64,000 bases of DNA from JABMQB01 sp963678235 (GCA_963678235.1 OY782766.1:4650001-4714000), one strand, 5' to 3'. Counted from the first letter of the stretch, positions 50,724 to 60,577 are shown. Notes: generated from the sequence alone by a model not told the origin. A program made the numbers and translations.

Positions 50724-51635
50724 ATGCAGAATTATTTTGGTGAAATAGCTGGATTGTTAACCGCCGTGTTCTGGACTGTTACCAGCATGGCTTTTGAGTC
50801 AGCTGGGAAAAAAGTGGGTTCGTTATCGGTAAACCTGATTCGTTTGGTAATCGCATTTTTTTTAATCGGAACCTATAGCTTTATTTCGCGGGGTTTTTTC
50901 TTCCCAACCGATGCTACTTCCTTCCAATGGAAATGGTTGATCATGTCAGGATTAATTGGATTCACAATTGGTGATTTGCTTCTTTTTCAGGCATTTGTTG
51001 AAGTTGGTGCACGAATTTCAATGTTAATGATGGCTTTAACACCACCATTTACTGCATTTATCAGTTGGATAATTATTGGCGAAGTTTTAACCCCAATGAA
51101 CTGGCTTGGAATGGCAGTAACCCTTACCGGGATTGTGATCGTGATCCTTAAACGAGAAAAAAGTGAGAAAAACGGTGAAATTAAAAAAAGGATTAAGTCA
51201 AACTATTCGGTGCAGGGAATTTTGCTTGCACTTGGCGGGGCTCTTGGGCAGGCTACAGGCTTGGTAATGAGTAAAAAAGGCATGGGTGAGTATGATGCTT
51301 TTTCGGCTGCGCAAATACGGGTTCTGGCTGGTGGGGTGGGATTTGTAATCCTGTTCTTTTTTATGCGTCGTTGGTCGAAAGTTTGGGTGGCTGTTCAAAA
51401 TAAATCAGCCATGAAAAGGATAACCCTCGGGGCAATTTTTGGTCCTTTTCTGGGTGTTTCATTTTCTTTGCTCGCTGTTCAACATACAAAAGCAGGAATT
51501 GCTGCAACCCTCATGGCTATTGTTCCGGTACTGATTATTCCTCCGGCAATTGTCATTTTCAAAGAAAAAGTTAATTGGAAGGAAATATTAGGGGCAATTA
51601 TTACCGTAGTTGGCGTAGGCTTGTTTTTCCTTTAA
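50724..51635 (+). CDS. DMT-superfamily transporter (EamA domains)
   Basis: A 303-residue inner-membrane protein with about ten membrane segments in two EamA halves. WIIIGEVLTPMNWLGMAVTL and the C-terminal FKEKVNWKEILGAIITVVGV are the repeated family blocks. A small-molecule exporter is likely; the substrate cannot be read from the sequence. Its last 4 bp overlap the convergent gene at 51632. Confidence 0.9.
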   Translation: MQNYFGEIAGLLTAVFWTVTSMAFESAGKKVGSLSVNLIRLVIAFFLIGTYSFISRGFFFPTDATSFQWKWLIMSGLIGFTIGDLLLFQAFVEVGARISMLMMALTPPFTAFISWIIIGEVLTPMNWLGMAVTLTGIVIVILKREKSEKNGEIKKRIKSNYSVQGILLALGGALGQATGLVMSKKGMGEYDAFSAAQIRVLAGGVGFVILFFFMRRWSKVWVAVQNKSAMKRITLGAIFGPFLGVSFSLLAVQHTKAGIAATLMAIVPVLIIPPAIVIFKEKVNWKEILGAIITVVGVGLFFL

Positions 51636-52030
51636 TTTGGAAGCATTTCTTTTAATTCCTGTAGGGCGAGTTGACGGTTTATTGAAAATGTAACGCTATT
51701 CAAATCAACTTTTTGGAGGATAAAATAGGCTTTACTAAAAAAATCAAGTTTGGCAGTTTCTGAATTAATTAATTCCCCTTGTTCACGTAGAACCAATGCA
51801 ACAATTTCCAGCTGTTCCAATGAAAGTTCTTTCTGTTTTTCTAAATATTCCAACAAATCTTCCAAAGAAAATTCCGATAAATCTTCTTCTATTTTAAGGG
51901 CAGAGTAAATTTCATGGATTGTTTCTTCTGCTTCTTCTTTTTCCCCTTTTTTGCGCAAGGCAATAACTTTATGAAGAAAACTAAAAAGCATCATTAATTG
52001 CCGCATGATAAAATCCCTTTCAACTCCCAT
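51632..52030 (-). CDS. DUF6483-like protein of unknown function
   Basis: A 132-residue helical, acidic cytosolic protein. GVERDFIMRQLMMLFSFLHK followed by EEAEETIHEIYSAL resembles the DUF6483 family. No catalytic motif is visible. It converges with, and overlaps by 4 bp, the EamA gene. Confidence 0.65.
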   Translation of the reverse strand: MGVERDFIMRQLMMLFSFLHKVIALRKKGEKEEAEETIHEIYSALKIEEDLSEFSLEDLLEYLEKQKELSLEQLEIVALVLREQGELINSETAKLDFFSKAYFILQKVDLNSVTFSINRQLALQELKEMLPN

Positions 52031-52121
52031 TGTATGTATTTTTTTATTCTATTGATTGTTTTAAATATGTGTTTTATCCTTACCTTGTATTTGTCTGTTT
52101 CATTCACGCAAATTACATTTT

Positions 52122-52601
52122 ATGGGAAAAGATAGTATTATTTATTGCATTATTGGCTTCATCCTGTTCATTGGAACTGAAGCTTGGTCCCAGCCACAAG
52201 AAAAAATTAGGAAACTAAAAGGGGAATATGTATTTAAGAATGCCACGGTTATATCGTGGGATGGAATCGGGATGGGGGCTGCCCTGAGTTTTAGGGATAG
52301 TTTGTCGAATGAAAAAATACTTGCAAAAGCAAATTTCGTTGGTTCGGATATTCTATTGGTAAGTGACTCAGAATTGAATTTGGGAAGCGGTGGATTTGTA
52401 CTCGAAATATTAGCGACACAGATAATTATTACGGCAGATAGTGATGAAGGATTAAAAAATGGCGTTCGCAAATTAATTAATTTTTGTTTTGGTGACGATG
52501 GTCCGGGCAATCGAAAACTAAGTGAGGTGCGTCTGAAATGTTTAAGGCTAACATCGACGGTTGGGGAAGCCTCGTTGACTGAAGAAGAACCCGACCAATA
52601 A
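52122..52601 (+). CDS. Secreted protein resembling the non-catalytic N-terminal domain of GH20 hexosaminidases
   Basis: A 159-residue protein with a signal peptide (SIIYCIIGFILFIGTEAWSQ). The pattern EILATQIIITADSDEGLKNG followed by VRKLINF resembles the alpha/beta domain that precedes the GH20 catalytic barrel. The barrel itself is absent and no reading frame continues it, so this is either a stand-alone domain or an old remnant. The start at 52122 is supported by the clean signal peptide. Confidence 0.55.
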   Translation: MGKDSIIYCIIGFILFIGTEAWSQPQEKIRKLKGEYVFKNATVISWDGIGMGAALSFRDSLSNEKILAKANFVGSDILLVSDSELNLGSGGFVLEILATQIIITADSDEGLKNGVRKLINFCFGDDGPGNRKLSEVRLKCLRLTSTVGEASLTEEEPDQ

Positions 52602-52681
52602 TAGTTTATTTCTTTTCCTTGTTTTTAGCATTCCCAAACAGATAATTTAGTAATTTAGATGCAATCTTTAAATAAAATACC

Positions 52682-52993
52682 ATGGATGATAAAACAAAAG
52701 CTATTGTGGCACACCTGACCATTGTAGGATGGTTAATTGCCTTTATTCTTAACAACACAGAAAAAGAAGAGTATGCAAGTTTTTATATACGGCAGCAACT
52801 TGGCTTGATGCTCACAGGAATTGCCCTCGGTATTTTAAGTGTTTTTCCTATTATCGGTTGGCTTGTTTCGGCATTTGGAGGAATTGCATTGTTCATTTTT
52901 TGGCTGGTTAGTTTAATCTGGTGCATTCAGGGTGAAACCAAACCTCTACCTTGGATTGGTCACTATTTCCAGGATTGGTTTAAAGCATTATAA
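52682..52993 (+). CDS. Small membrane protein, DUF4870-like
   Basis: A 103-residue protein with three hydrophobic segments. KTKAIVAHLTIVGWLIAFIL and YASFYIRQQLGLMLTGIALG recall the DUF4870/Tic20-like group, a more distant relative of the protein at 27703-28056. Function is unknown. A terminator follows. Confidence 0.75.
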   Translation: MDDKTKAIVAHLTIVGWLIAFILNNTEKEEYASFYIRQQLGLMLTGIALGILSVFPIIGWLVSAFGGIALFIFWLVSLIWCIQGETKPLPWIGHYFQDWFKAL

Positions 52994-53024
52994 GCATATA
53001 AACAAGATAGTTAAACGAATTATT

Positions 53025-53054
53025 AAAAGGCGGGTTTAAAACCTGCCTTTTTTA
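53025..53054 (+). terminator. Terminator after the DUF4870-like gene
   Basis: AAAGGC-GGGTTT pairs with AAACC-TGCCTTT, with a short A loop and one mismatch, and is followed by a T-tract. It lies 32 bp after the stop. Confidence 0.85.
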
Positions 53055-53147
53055 GTTGCCTTAGTATTATTTCTTTTCTTTGTGCTTTCTTCAAATTCAA
53101 AGGGGCATAAACTTTGCTTAAACTTCAAAAATAATAAACGAATATAA

Positions 53148-54638
53148 ATGAAAGTACTTAAAAACATATTTCCTGTATTAATTATTTTGTTGTTAACCAT
53201 TCCCGGATTCGCTAAAAAGAAACCCAAATTATTGGATGAGGAAGCACTTCAAAATAAAAAGGTTTATACATCAGTTGAGGAAGCCATGCTTAACCGGGGA
53301 TCGGTTTATCGTTTAAACCTCGAACGGCAAAAACTTTCGAAATTGCCCAATAAATTTGAAAAGCTTTCTAAATTGCAGGAGTTATCGATTGCTTACAACC
53401 AATTTACAGAAATACCCGCATCTGTTTTTCTTTTGCCAAATCTTCAGAAGCTTTACGTTCAAGGGAACAAGCTAACAACTCTTCCAAAGGACATTGGAAA
53501 CCTGGAAGAATTACTTGAATTAAATTTGATTGCCAACCAACTTAAAAGTGTTCCGGGCACGATTGGCGGTTGTTCAAAGCTGAAAATCTTAAAATTTGGT
53601 GAAAACCAGATAGAAACCCTGGAGGCTGGGATAGGAAACCTGGAGAACCTGTTAGAACTCGATCTTTTTTCAAATAAGTTAACAGGATTGTCGACCGATT
53701 TTGCAAAGCTTAAGAGCCTGAAAAAACTTGATTTGGATTGGAACCAACTGGAATCGTTACCTGAAAATTTTGGGGACATAACTTCATTGGAAATCCTTAA
53801 ACTTGAAAAAAATGCATTGACTGCGTTGCCCGAAAACTTTCCGAATTTAACCGGATTAAAAGAACTTAAGCTTCAGGAAAATAAACTTAAATCGTTGCCT
53901 GAGAATTTTGGAAACTTAAAGCAGTTTACGGTTTTAAAGCTTGACCATAACAACCTGGAATCGTTGCCGGAATCAATTGGCGAAATGACATTGCTGACAG
54001 AGTTAAAGTTCGATCATAATAGCTTAACAGTACTTCCTGAAAGCATTGGTAAATTGGATAAGCTCAAAAGCCTCGATGTTTCTAAAAACCAGCTGGTTTC
54101 TTTACCACAATCCCTTTCAGGATTATTGGAATTGGAAGTATTAATCGCACGTGAAAATAAGTTAAAGTCAATTAAAGGTGAAGTTGTAAATCTGCCCAAA
54201 TTGAAACAACTGGACCTTAGTATCAATCAAATAAACGATTTCAGGCCAAATACCGATCAACTTTCAAAGCTTGAATTTCTTGATCTGGACATGAACAAAA
54301 TTTCACGTTTGCAACTTGGGTTTAAAAACCTAAATTCATTGAAGCATTTGAATTTAGGGAGCAATGAAATTTCCGACCTGCCGGAGAGTATTGTGGGCGC
54401 AAAAAACTTGGAATTTTTAAATCTTGAAGGGAATAACCTGGAAACAATGACCAAAAAAATTAACTACTTAAATAGGCTTAAAACCTTAAATATTGCCTCA
54501 AATAATTTTATGCTTATTCCATTGTCGATCGGTGAAATTTCAACGCTGGAAGAAGTAAATTTATCGGACAATCCGTTTTATAAATGGCACATTAAACAAA
54601 TCAAAAGCAAAATAAAAGCAAAAAGCCTCATAATGTAA
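53148..54638 (+). CDS. Secreted leucine-rich-repeat protein
   Basis: A 496-residue protein with a signal peptide (VLKNIFPVLIILLLTIPGFA). About seventeen 23-residue leucine-rich repeats follow, pattern LxxLPENFGNLxxLxxLxLxxNxL, and occupy nearly the whole chain from about residue 55 to 480. There is no C-terminal sorting domain and no lipobox, so it may be periplasmic. A protein-binding role is likely; the partner is unknown. Confidence 0.88.
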   Translation: MKVLKNIFPVLIILLLTIPGFAKKKPKLLDEEALQNKKVYTSVEEAMLNRGSVYRLNLERQKLSKLPNKFEKLSKLQELSIAYNQFTEIPASVFLLPNLQKLYVQGNKLTTLPKDIGNLEELLELNLIANQLKSVPGTIGGCSKLKILKFGENQIETLEAGIGNLENLLELDLFSNKLTGLSTDFAKLKSLKKLDLDWNQLESLPENFGDITSLEILKLEKNALTALPENFPNLTGLKELKLQENKLKSLPENFGNLKQFTVLKLDHNNLESLPESIGEMTLLTELKFDHNSLTVLPESIGKLDKLKSLDVSKNQLVSLPQSLSGLLELEVLIARENKLKSIKGEVVNLPKLKQLDLSINQINDFRPNTDQLSKLEFLDLDMNKISRLQLGFKNLNSLKHLNLGSNEISDLPESIVGAKNLEFLNLEGNNLETMTKKINYLNRLKTLNIASNNFMLIPLSIGEISTLEEVNLSDNPFYKWHIKQIKSKIKAKSLIM

Positions 54639-54733
54639 GACGGGCAGGAAATGAATAAAGAAAGGGGAATGTTACTCGGCTTAATTAGCGTAATAACACC
54701 ACCCCAAATATCAAATAATACGTATCGAGTTTT

Positions 54734-55471
54734 TTATTCTCCCCAGGTAATTTCGGTTTCAGAATATGAATTACATTCGAAATTATACACCCAATTGGTT
54801 TCATCGGCATCCGAATCCAGTAAATAAGCATTTAACCTAAGAATATATTGTGTTCCGTCACTTGGGCTTGATAGCCATGTGTCATCGTTAGCATCAAATG
54901 CATATTCTGTTGCTTCATCATTCAACGATGGTCCGTTGTATACCAAATCACCATCCGTAGTAAACAATTTTACATTGTAAAGATCAGCATCGTCAACAGA
55001 AAGCCAACTTAAATAAAGATAATCAGAGCTTGTATTAAACGATATGGAATCGAACACAGGAACATCAATTTCGTCGCCCGAGAAAATATCATAGGCTTGA
55101 AAAGTTTCTTCGTCTCCATAGTTTGCAACAAATACATATTCACCGGTTGCGATCATCGAAGTTGAAAAATCTTCTTCTTCTGGTTCCTTAAATTTGGTGT
55201 AATTGCCACCACTCAAAGCTAAAGTTTGTGAACCTGGAGTGGTCACATGTGCCGAATCCATTACCTGATTGCCAAAAATATAATAAAGTGCAGCATATTG
55301 CTCTTCGTCATCAACCACTCTTTTTTGGATAAAAACATCTCCATCGGCATCAAAATCTTTATTGGATGATTCTTGGTTACACGAACTGAAATAGAATAAG
55401 CCTAAAGAGGAAATAATGGTAAGTTTGATTGTTTGTTTAAAATTTTTGGCTTTAAAAATGTTTAAATTCAT
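54734..55471 (-). CDS. Lipoprotein of unknown function
   Basis: A 245-residue protein with a lipoprotein signal (TIISSLGLFYFSSC, Cys31). The mature part is acidic and rich in Asp, Tyr and Ser, with beta-strand-like spacing. One segment (SYLYLSWLSVDDADLYNVKL-like, near residues 150-175) recalls a fibronectin-type strand pattern. No known family was recognised. Confidence 0.75.
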   Translation of the reverse strand: MNLNIFKAKNFKQTIKLTIISSLGLFYFSSCNQESSNKDFDADGDVFIQKRVVDDEEQYAALYYIFGNQVMDSAHVTTPGSQTLALSGGNYTKFKEPEEEDFSTSMIATGEYVFVANYGDEETFQAYDIFSGDEIDVPVFDSISFNTSSDYLYLSWLSVDDADLYNVKLFTTDGDLVYNGPSLNDEATEYAFDANDDTWLSSPSDGTQYILRLNAYLLDSDADETNWVYNFECNSYSETEITWGE

Positions 55472-55600
55472 AGCTTAAATAATGTTATTAAATTGTTTAA
55501 AGTTCAACGACACTTTTTCGTTTGCGTTGAAAAATTATATTTATCGAAGGTTAGACTAACAAAAGCCGGAAGAGTTGCGTGAGGGGGGCGTTTTTTTTAT

Positions 55601-56863
55601 CTAAATAAGAAATTGAAACAAATCTGGCTTTTCATTCAGGTATTCGTAAATAAAGCCGTGCTCTTCCATTCGTGCAATTAATCCATCAAAATCTTCCCTG
55701 TTTTGAAGCTCAATCCCAACCACAGCAGGTCCCATTTCCCTGTTGGTTTTTTTATTGTATTCAAAATGGGTCACGTCGTCTTTAGGTCCCAACACCAAAT
55801 CAACAAAAGTTTTTAAAGCACCCGCCCTTTGCGGGAAACGGACAATAAAATAATGTTTTAATCCTTCGAATAACAACGAACGTTCTTTTATTTCTTCCGT
55901 TCTGGTTATATCGTTGTTACTGCCACTGACAATACAAACAACGTTTTTCCCTTTAATTTTATCGGCATAAAAATCAAGTGCAGCAATCGATAAAGCACCG
56001 GCGGGTTCAATCACAATTGCATCCTGGTTGTAAAGTTCCAATATTTTTGTACAAACTTTACCTTCGGGCACCGACACGAATTCATCCACAACGGATTTAC
56101 AGATTTCAAAGTTTAATTTCCCAACTTCCTGCACCGCGGCACCATCAATAAATTTATCGATGTTGGTCAGTTTTACAACCTCGCCTTTTTTTAACGATTC
56201 CTGCATGGAAGGAGCCCCAAGTGGCTCCACGCCTATAATTTTAGTTTTGGAACTAAGCTGTTTTAAATATGCACCCAGCCCTGATGCCAATCCACCTCCG
56301 CCAATCGGAACAAAAATATAATCGATAGGTGCTTTACTATCTTGTAAAATTTCCAAACCAATGGTTGCTTGTCCTTCAATAATAAGCGGATCATCAAAAG
56401 GATGGATAAACACCATCCCGGTTTTTTGGCAATCTTCCATTGCAGCAGTGTGGGCAGCATCGTAGGTGTCGCCAACCAGCACAACTTCGATAAACTCTTT
56501 ACCAAACATTTTTACCTGTTTGATTTTTTGTTTTGGGGTGGTTGTGGGCATATAAATTTTGCCTTCTATCCCCAACTTCTGGCAAGAATATGCAACCCCC
56601 TGGGCATGGTTCCCGGCACTGGCACATACAACTCCCTTTACCCTTTCGTCTTTTGAGAGGCTTACTATTTTATTGTATGCCCCTCGTAGTTTGTAGGAGC
56701 GAACAATTTGTAAATCTTCCCTTTTTAGGAGTATTTCGGCTTGAAATTTTTCCGATAAATTCAGGTTTTTTTGCAGTGGGGTTGTTAAAACAACATCTTT
56801 CAGGTTTAATTTTGCTTTGGTGATATCCTGCACCTGGGGATAATATATGGTATTACTGCTCAT
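55601..56863 (-). CDS. ilvA: Threonine ammonia-lyase (threonine dehydratase)
   Basis: Deaminates threonine to 2-oxobutanoate, the first step to isoleucine. It has 420 residues. Lys58 in VRSYKLRGAYNKI holds PLP, IPIGGGGLASGL-type glycine loop VPIGGGGLASG binds phosphate, and SAGNHAQGVA is conserved. One ACT-like regulatory domain ends the protein (HYFIVRFPQRAGALKTFVDL), so this is the shorter, single-ACT form. The other branched-chain genes are not in the window. Confidence 0.94.
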   Translation of the reverse strand: MSSNTIYYPQVQDITKAKLNLKDVVLTTPLQKNLNLSEKFQAEILLKREDLQIVRSYKLRGAYNKIVSLSKDERVKGVVCASAGNHAQGVAYSCQKLGIEGKIYMPTTTPKQKIKQVKMFGKEFIEVVLVGDTYDAAHTAAMEDCQKTGMVFIHPFDDPLIIEGQATIGLEILQDSKAPIDYIFVPIGGGGLASGLGAYLKQLSSKTKIIGVEPLGAPSMQESLKKGEVVKLTNIDKFIDGAAVQEVGKLNFEICKSVVDEFVSVPEGKVCTKILELYNQDAIVIEPAGALSIAALDFYADKIKGKNVVCIVSGSNNDITRTEEIKERSLLFEGLKHYFIVRFPQRAGALKTFVDLVLGPKDDVTHFEYNKKTNREMGPAVVGIELQNREDFDGLIARMEEHGFIYEYLNEKPDLFQFLI

Positions 56864-56878
56864 TGTTTAAATTTTGCA

Positions 56879-56912
56879 CAAAGATAAATATAAATACCCT
56901 CGGAGTTCGCAA
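56879..56912 (-). promoter_or_regulatory. Possible ilvA promoter
   Basis: On the minus strand TTG (56912-56910), a 23-bp spacer, and TATCTTTG (56886-56879) approximate the Bacteroidota consensus, although the spacer is at the long limit. It ends 16 bp before the ilvA start. Confidence 0.4.
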
Positions 56913-56930
56913 GACATGGAGAAATAAAAT

Positions 56931-57000
56931 TAAAGTTGGAAGTTAGATGTCTGAAGTAAAATTGTCTTCCATCTTCTGACTTCAGTCTTCCCTCCAATTA
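56931..57000. repeat. Imperfect inverted, word-repetitive intergenic element
   Basis: A purine-rich stretch with TTGGAAG and CTGAAGT is followed, after a short centre, by a pyrimidine-rich stretch with ACTTCAG and CTCCAAT that partly mirrors it. The words CTTC/GAAG recur throughout. It resembles the low-complexity palindromic spacers found in many Bacteroidota genomes. Confidence 0.4.
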
Positions 57001-57063
57001 TCATTTTAACTATCGAATTTTATTCGAATTCTTAAAACCTTTTTATTTTCGATGCATAGAAGT

Positions 57064-58746
57064 TTAGTTTAACTTCAAAAGATAGTATTCCGAACATCGG
57101 CTCTTTCGGTCTTTTGATGTCAGAAATTTAAGCGATTGTCCTGTTATTGATTTATGGAGAACTGTTTCAATGACATCAAAATCATAACCTTTTTCTTTTA
57201 GAATATCCACACCATAAGCATCGGTGTAAACCCATGCGTTTTCCGGGTCGGTCAGCTTGGAAAGCTCTTCCTGTTTTTTTATCCAGGTGCCGTAATTTTT
57301 TGAATAAAAGAAAACACCCCAATACCGTACCCTGAACGAATATAACTGATCGTTATCATCTGCTTGCTGGTTAAAAGTTTCGGCTACAATGTGCGGGCTG
57401 TGGTATTGCATCATTTTTGGAAAAATACTTGTATAAATAAGTACCAAAAGCAAAGCGGAACTTGTTAATAAAAGCGGAACTTGTTTTTTTAATCCTTTTG
57501 CTACAACCAGGAATGCCAGACATGCAATTGCTGACAGAATGATCAATACCCAAATCGAGGTTTTATTTTCCGGATAGTAAACCAATAAGATGGAAAGAAA
57601 GGCAAACCAAAGAACCGCAGCCAGCAGATAGTTTAAAACACTAAGGATTTTTCTGCTTAGTTTATACTTTGGATCTTCAAAAATTGGAATCACCCATTTT
57701 GCTGCCAACATAAGGATTAAAGGTACAATGGCGAGTAGGTAATGCGGGTTTTTTTGCTTTGCGAGCGATAGCACCACTAAATAGGGGAATATTCCCCCAA
57801 GGCTTATAAACTCACTATTTTGTTTCAGAAGAACCTTGTTTTTCAACTGGATAATTTTGGATTTTATTTCCAGTCCAATCCCGGCAAAGGCAAAAAACGT
57901 CCAGGGAACTAAAATGTATAAGGAGTTGTGAAAATAAAAGAATATATCGGTATTTCCGCCTTGGTACGAGCCCGTAATCCTGCCGACGTTATTTGTCCAG
58001 AAATAAAATTTCAGGCCTTCCATTCCAAACTGCCGATACAAACCCAAAAGGGCTGGGGATATGGTGAGCACAACAATAATCAACGCAAGGATCCATCGGT
58101 AATGAAATATTTCCTTCCATTTTTGGTGGATAAGAAGTTGTGAACCTACAGCCATAGCCGGAACAGCCAAACCAACCGGTCCTTTTGAAAGCATTGCAAG
58201 CCCTGTGAAAAATGCCCCTAAATAGAAGTTATACCTTCTGTTGTTCGTAAACGAATCGGTAATAAGCCAGATTGCAATTATCACATTAGTTGCGAGCAGG
58301 GTATCGGTGTGAATATCGTTGTGAAAAAACAAGTAACCCAGCGAAGTAGCCCAGAAAAATGCTGCGAATTTTGCCGCTGTTTTATCGTATAAAATATTGG
58401 AAAGTTTGTAAATAGCCACAATTCCCCCCAATGAATAAAGGATTACCGGAAGCTTAAATGCAAAGGTCGATACGCCAAAAATAGAGAATGAAATCGCCCC
58501 CAGCCAGAACAGCAGTGGTGGTTTTTGGTTGTAAGCATCCCCCACAATAGTAAGCTCAATCCAATTGCCCGAATCGATAATTTCACGGCTGATTTGTGCG
58601 TACTTAGCAGCATTAATTACCAATGGTACCCACATGCCTGCCAAGGTCACAAGCACAAAAACTGCCAGGGCAAAAAGATTGAATTTTTTGGTGAAAAACA
58701 TGTCCGATAATTTAAGCGATAAATATAACACAAATTTGAGAACCAC
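57064..58746 (-). CDS. Glycosyltransferase family 39/ArnT-like membrane protein
   Basis: A 560-residue inner-membrane protein with about twelve hydrophobic segments and a periplasmic C-terminal domain from about residue 440. KYAQISREIIDSGNWIEL, followed by YNQKPPLLFWLGAISF, is the first-loop signature of PMT/ArnT-like GT-C enzymes that use polyprenyl-phosphate sugars. The acidic residue usual just before this motif (DxDAA- or DE-type) reads VINAA here. The start could also be the internal ATG at 58701 (MFFTKKFNLFALAVF). Confidence 0.85.
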   Translation of the reverse strand: MVLKFVLYLSLKLSDMFFTKKFNLFALAVFVLVTLAGMWVPLVINAAKYAQISREIIDSGNWIELTIVGDAYNQKPPLLFWLGAISFSIFGVSTFAFKLPVILYSLGGIVAIYKLSNILYDKTAAKFAAFFWATSLGYLFFHNDIHTDTLLATNVIIAIWLITDSFTNNRRYNFYLGAFFTGLAMLSKGPVGLAVPAMAVGSQLLIHQKWKEIFHYRWILALIIVVLTISPALLGLYRQFGMEGLKFYFWTNNVGRITGSYQGGNTDIFFYFHNSLYILVPWTFFAFAGIGLEIKSKIIQLKNKVLLKQNSEFISLGGIFPYLVVLSLAKQKNPHYLLAIVPLILMLAAKWVIPIFEDPKYKLSRKILSVLNYLLAAVLWFAFLSILLVYYPENKTSIWVLIILSAIACLAFLVVAKGLKKQVPLLLTSSALLLVLIYTSIFPKMMQYHSPHIVAETFNQQADDNDQLYSFRVRYWGVFFYSKNYGTWIKKQEELSKLTDPENAWVYTDAYGVDILKEKGYDFDVIETVLHKSITGQSLKFLTSKDRKSRCSEYYLLKLN

Positions 58747-58854
58747 CCTTTAACTGCATCAACTTCTCGACGCTCAAAGTTGATATTGAAACAAAAGTTG
58801 TGGCATAGTTTATTTATTACTATTTTAAGGGAAGTTTTGTGAAAATTTTGTGTT

Positions 58855-59223
58855 ATGATAGAGTATTCATTGGAAGATTCGGGCATATTCAAGGTTATTT
58901 TTAGGGGAGAGGTAAATGTAAATGATATTCGAGACTACCTGCTTGAATTTGAGAAAATAGATTCGTTAAACAAAGATATTCTATTGCTGTACGATTTAAG
59001 GGAGGCAAAAATGAAAATTACCCTTAAAGATATATTCGCAATTTCCAAAGCCGCCAAAAAGGCCACTCTTACATACGATAGCGTGCGAACAGCATTCCTT
59101 GTAACTCAACCTAATTTAACTGCCTATTCTATACTTTTTACCAAAGACTTAGCATCAAGCAACACAAAAAGAAAAGTATTTTCAACGGAGAATATAGCTT
59201 TTAAGTGGCTACTCAGTAAATAG
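58855..59223 (+). CDS. STAS/SpoIIAA-like domain protein
   Basis: A 122-residue cytosolic alpha/beta protein. EYSLEDSGIFKVIFRGEVNV, DILLLYDLREAKMKI and VRTAFLVTQPNLTAYSILF have the strand-helix rhythm of the SpoIIAA/STAS-like family. The phosphorylatable serine of anti-anti-sigma factors is not evident. Function is unknown. It is divergent from the GT39-like gene. Confidence 0.6.
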   Translation: MIEYSLEDSGIFKVIFRGEVNVNDIRDYLLEFEKIDSLNKDILLLYDLREAKMKITLKDIFAISKAAKKATLTYDSVRTAFLVTQPNLTAYSILFTKDLASSNTKRKVFSTENIAFKWLLSK

Positions 59224-59296
59224 TAAAATATTATATAAGAAAAAGTTCTAAGCTACTGTAGTGGTATTAAATATAGTCTTTTTGTTATCTCTTCTA

Positions 59297-60577
59297 TTAC
59301 TGAAGGTCAACGCAAACCATTTTTTCCATATCCCGCACAATTAATTTTCCCTGGCTGGATGCCATTGGTGCCCAGGCTTGCGATTTTTCGGAATCAAAAA
59401 ACGATGCTTTGCCCAATTCTTTATAGCCTTCCGGTGAAGGTTTAATTAAATGGATATCGCCATTTACACCATTTTGGTTAATAATCAATCCATTGACCAT
59501 AATTAATCCTCCCATTTCAAAATCAGGGGAATCTTCATTACCCCAAACCACATTGCCCTGCATATCGAGGCACATAAACTGCCCGGGACGTTTGTTGCTG
59601 TTGATATAAAAATGATTGTTAACAAATATTGCAGGATGCATTTTACAGCCAGCTTCTTCGGTTTTAAACAACTCTTTTATCACAAATTCATCCTCAGGTT
59701 TGGTGATTTCCAATAAAATGGATACTGGTTTGTAACTTCCGTTGTACGAACAATCGGTCAGGAAAAGTCTGGTTTCGTCAATTACTGTTGCCGGGGTAAT
59801 GGTTGCAAAAGATTTTAATCCGGTGTAGCTCCAAAGTTCCTTGCCACTATTGGCTTCAAAAGCAACCACTTCCTGTGTTTTGGTAGAGTCCCTTCGGTCG
59901 TATGGACTAATTACGATCACCTGGTCGATGCCTCCATAGTTTGCCAAAATAGGCGAAACGTAGTAGTTGTGCCCTTTTAAGGCACGGGTACTCCATTTAA
60001 TTTCTCCGTTAAGTTTATCGTATGCAACCACACCAGCTTTGGAGCCATGGGGGGCAACAATTGCCAGGTCTTTATAAATGACTGGAGACTGTGAAATTCC
60101 CCAGTTCGCTGTTTCTGCATCGTTTTCTTCCACAATATTGCGTTTCCACACCACCTCATGCGAGTTTTTATCAATACAATGAAAATGACCATGTGGACCA
60201 ACACACCACACGTAGTTTTCATCAACTGTTGGTACTGCTCTCGATCCAGGAAATGGTAGTTCATCCGGAGCATCATATTCGAAGTTCCATTTTTCTTCTC
60301 CTGTTTGTAGGTCAATGCAACGTAGGATATCCGTTTTGCCATCTTTCCTGTCCAAAACAAATACTTCGTTGTCATAAATACTGGCTCCGCCATAACCCGA
60401 ACCCAATGGGAATTCCCAAAGTTTTGCAGGACCATCTTCGCCCCAGGATTGTGCAATTTCAGGACCTGTAATTTTTGCATCGCGGTTTGGTCCCAGGTAT
60501 TGGTCCCAGTTGGCTTGTTTTTGGGCACAACTGCTTAAAAAAAGAAGGATGATCGGCAGGAGATAAAAAGTCTTCAT
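59297..60577 (-). CDS. PQQ-type beta-propeller lipoprotein
   Basis: A 426-residue protein from the ATG at 60577 (MKTFYLLPIILLFLSSC), chosen because it gives a lipobox with Cys17; the upstream ATG at 60643 would bury the signal peptide. Repeated blades of the GxxxW type (IDLQTGEEKWNF, KNSHEVVWKRN, NGEIKWSTRA, NSGKELWSY, GNVVWGN) mark a quinoprotein-like propeller. There are no cofactor-binding or cytochrome motifs, so it is probably structural or binding rather than a dehydrogenase. Confidence 0.85.
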   Translation of the reverse strand: MKTFYLLPIILLFLSSCAQKQANWDQYLGPNRDAKITGPEIAQSWGEDGPAKLWEFPLGSGYGGASIYDNEVFVLDRKDGKTDILRCIDLQTGEEKWNFEYDAPDELPFPGSRAVPTVDENYVWCVGPHGHFHCIDKNSHEVVWKRNIVEENDAETANWGISQSPVIYKDLAIVAPHGSKAGVVAYDKLNGEIKWSTRALKGHNYYVSPILANYGGIDQVIVISPYDRRDSTKTQEVVAFEANSGKELWSYTGLKSFATITPATVIDETRLFLTDCSYNGSYKPVSILLEITKPEDEFVIKELFKTEEAGCKMHPAIFVNNHFYINSNKRPGQFMCLDMQGNVVWGNEDSPDFEMGGLIMVNGLIINQNGVNGDIHLIKPSPEGYKELGKASFFDSEKSQAWAPMASSQGKLIVRDMEKMVCVDLQ

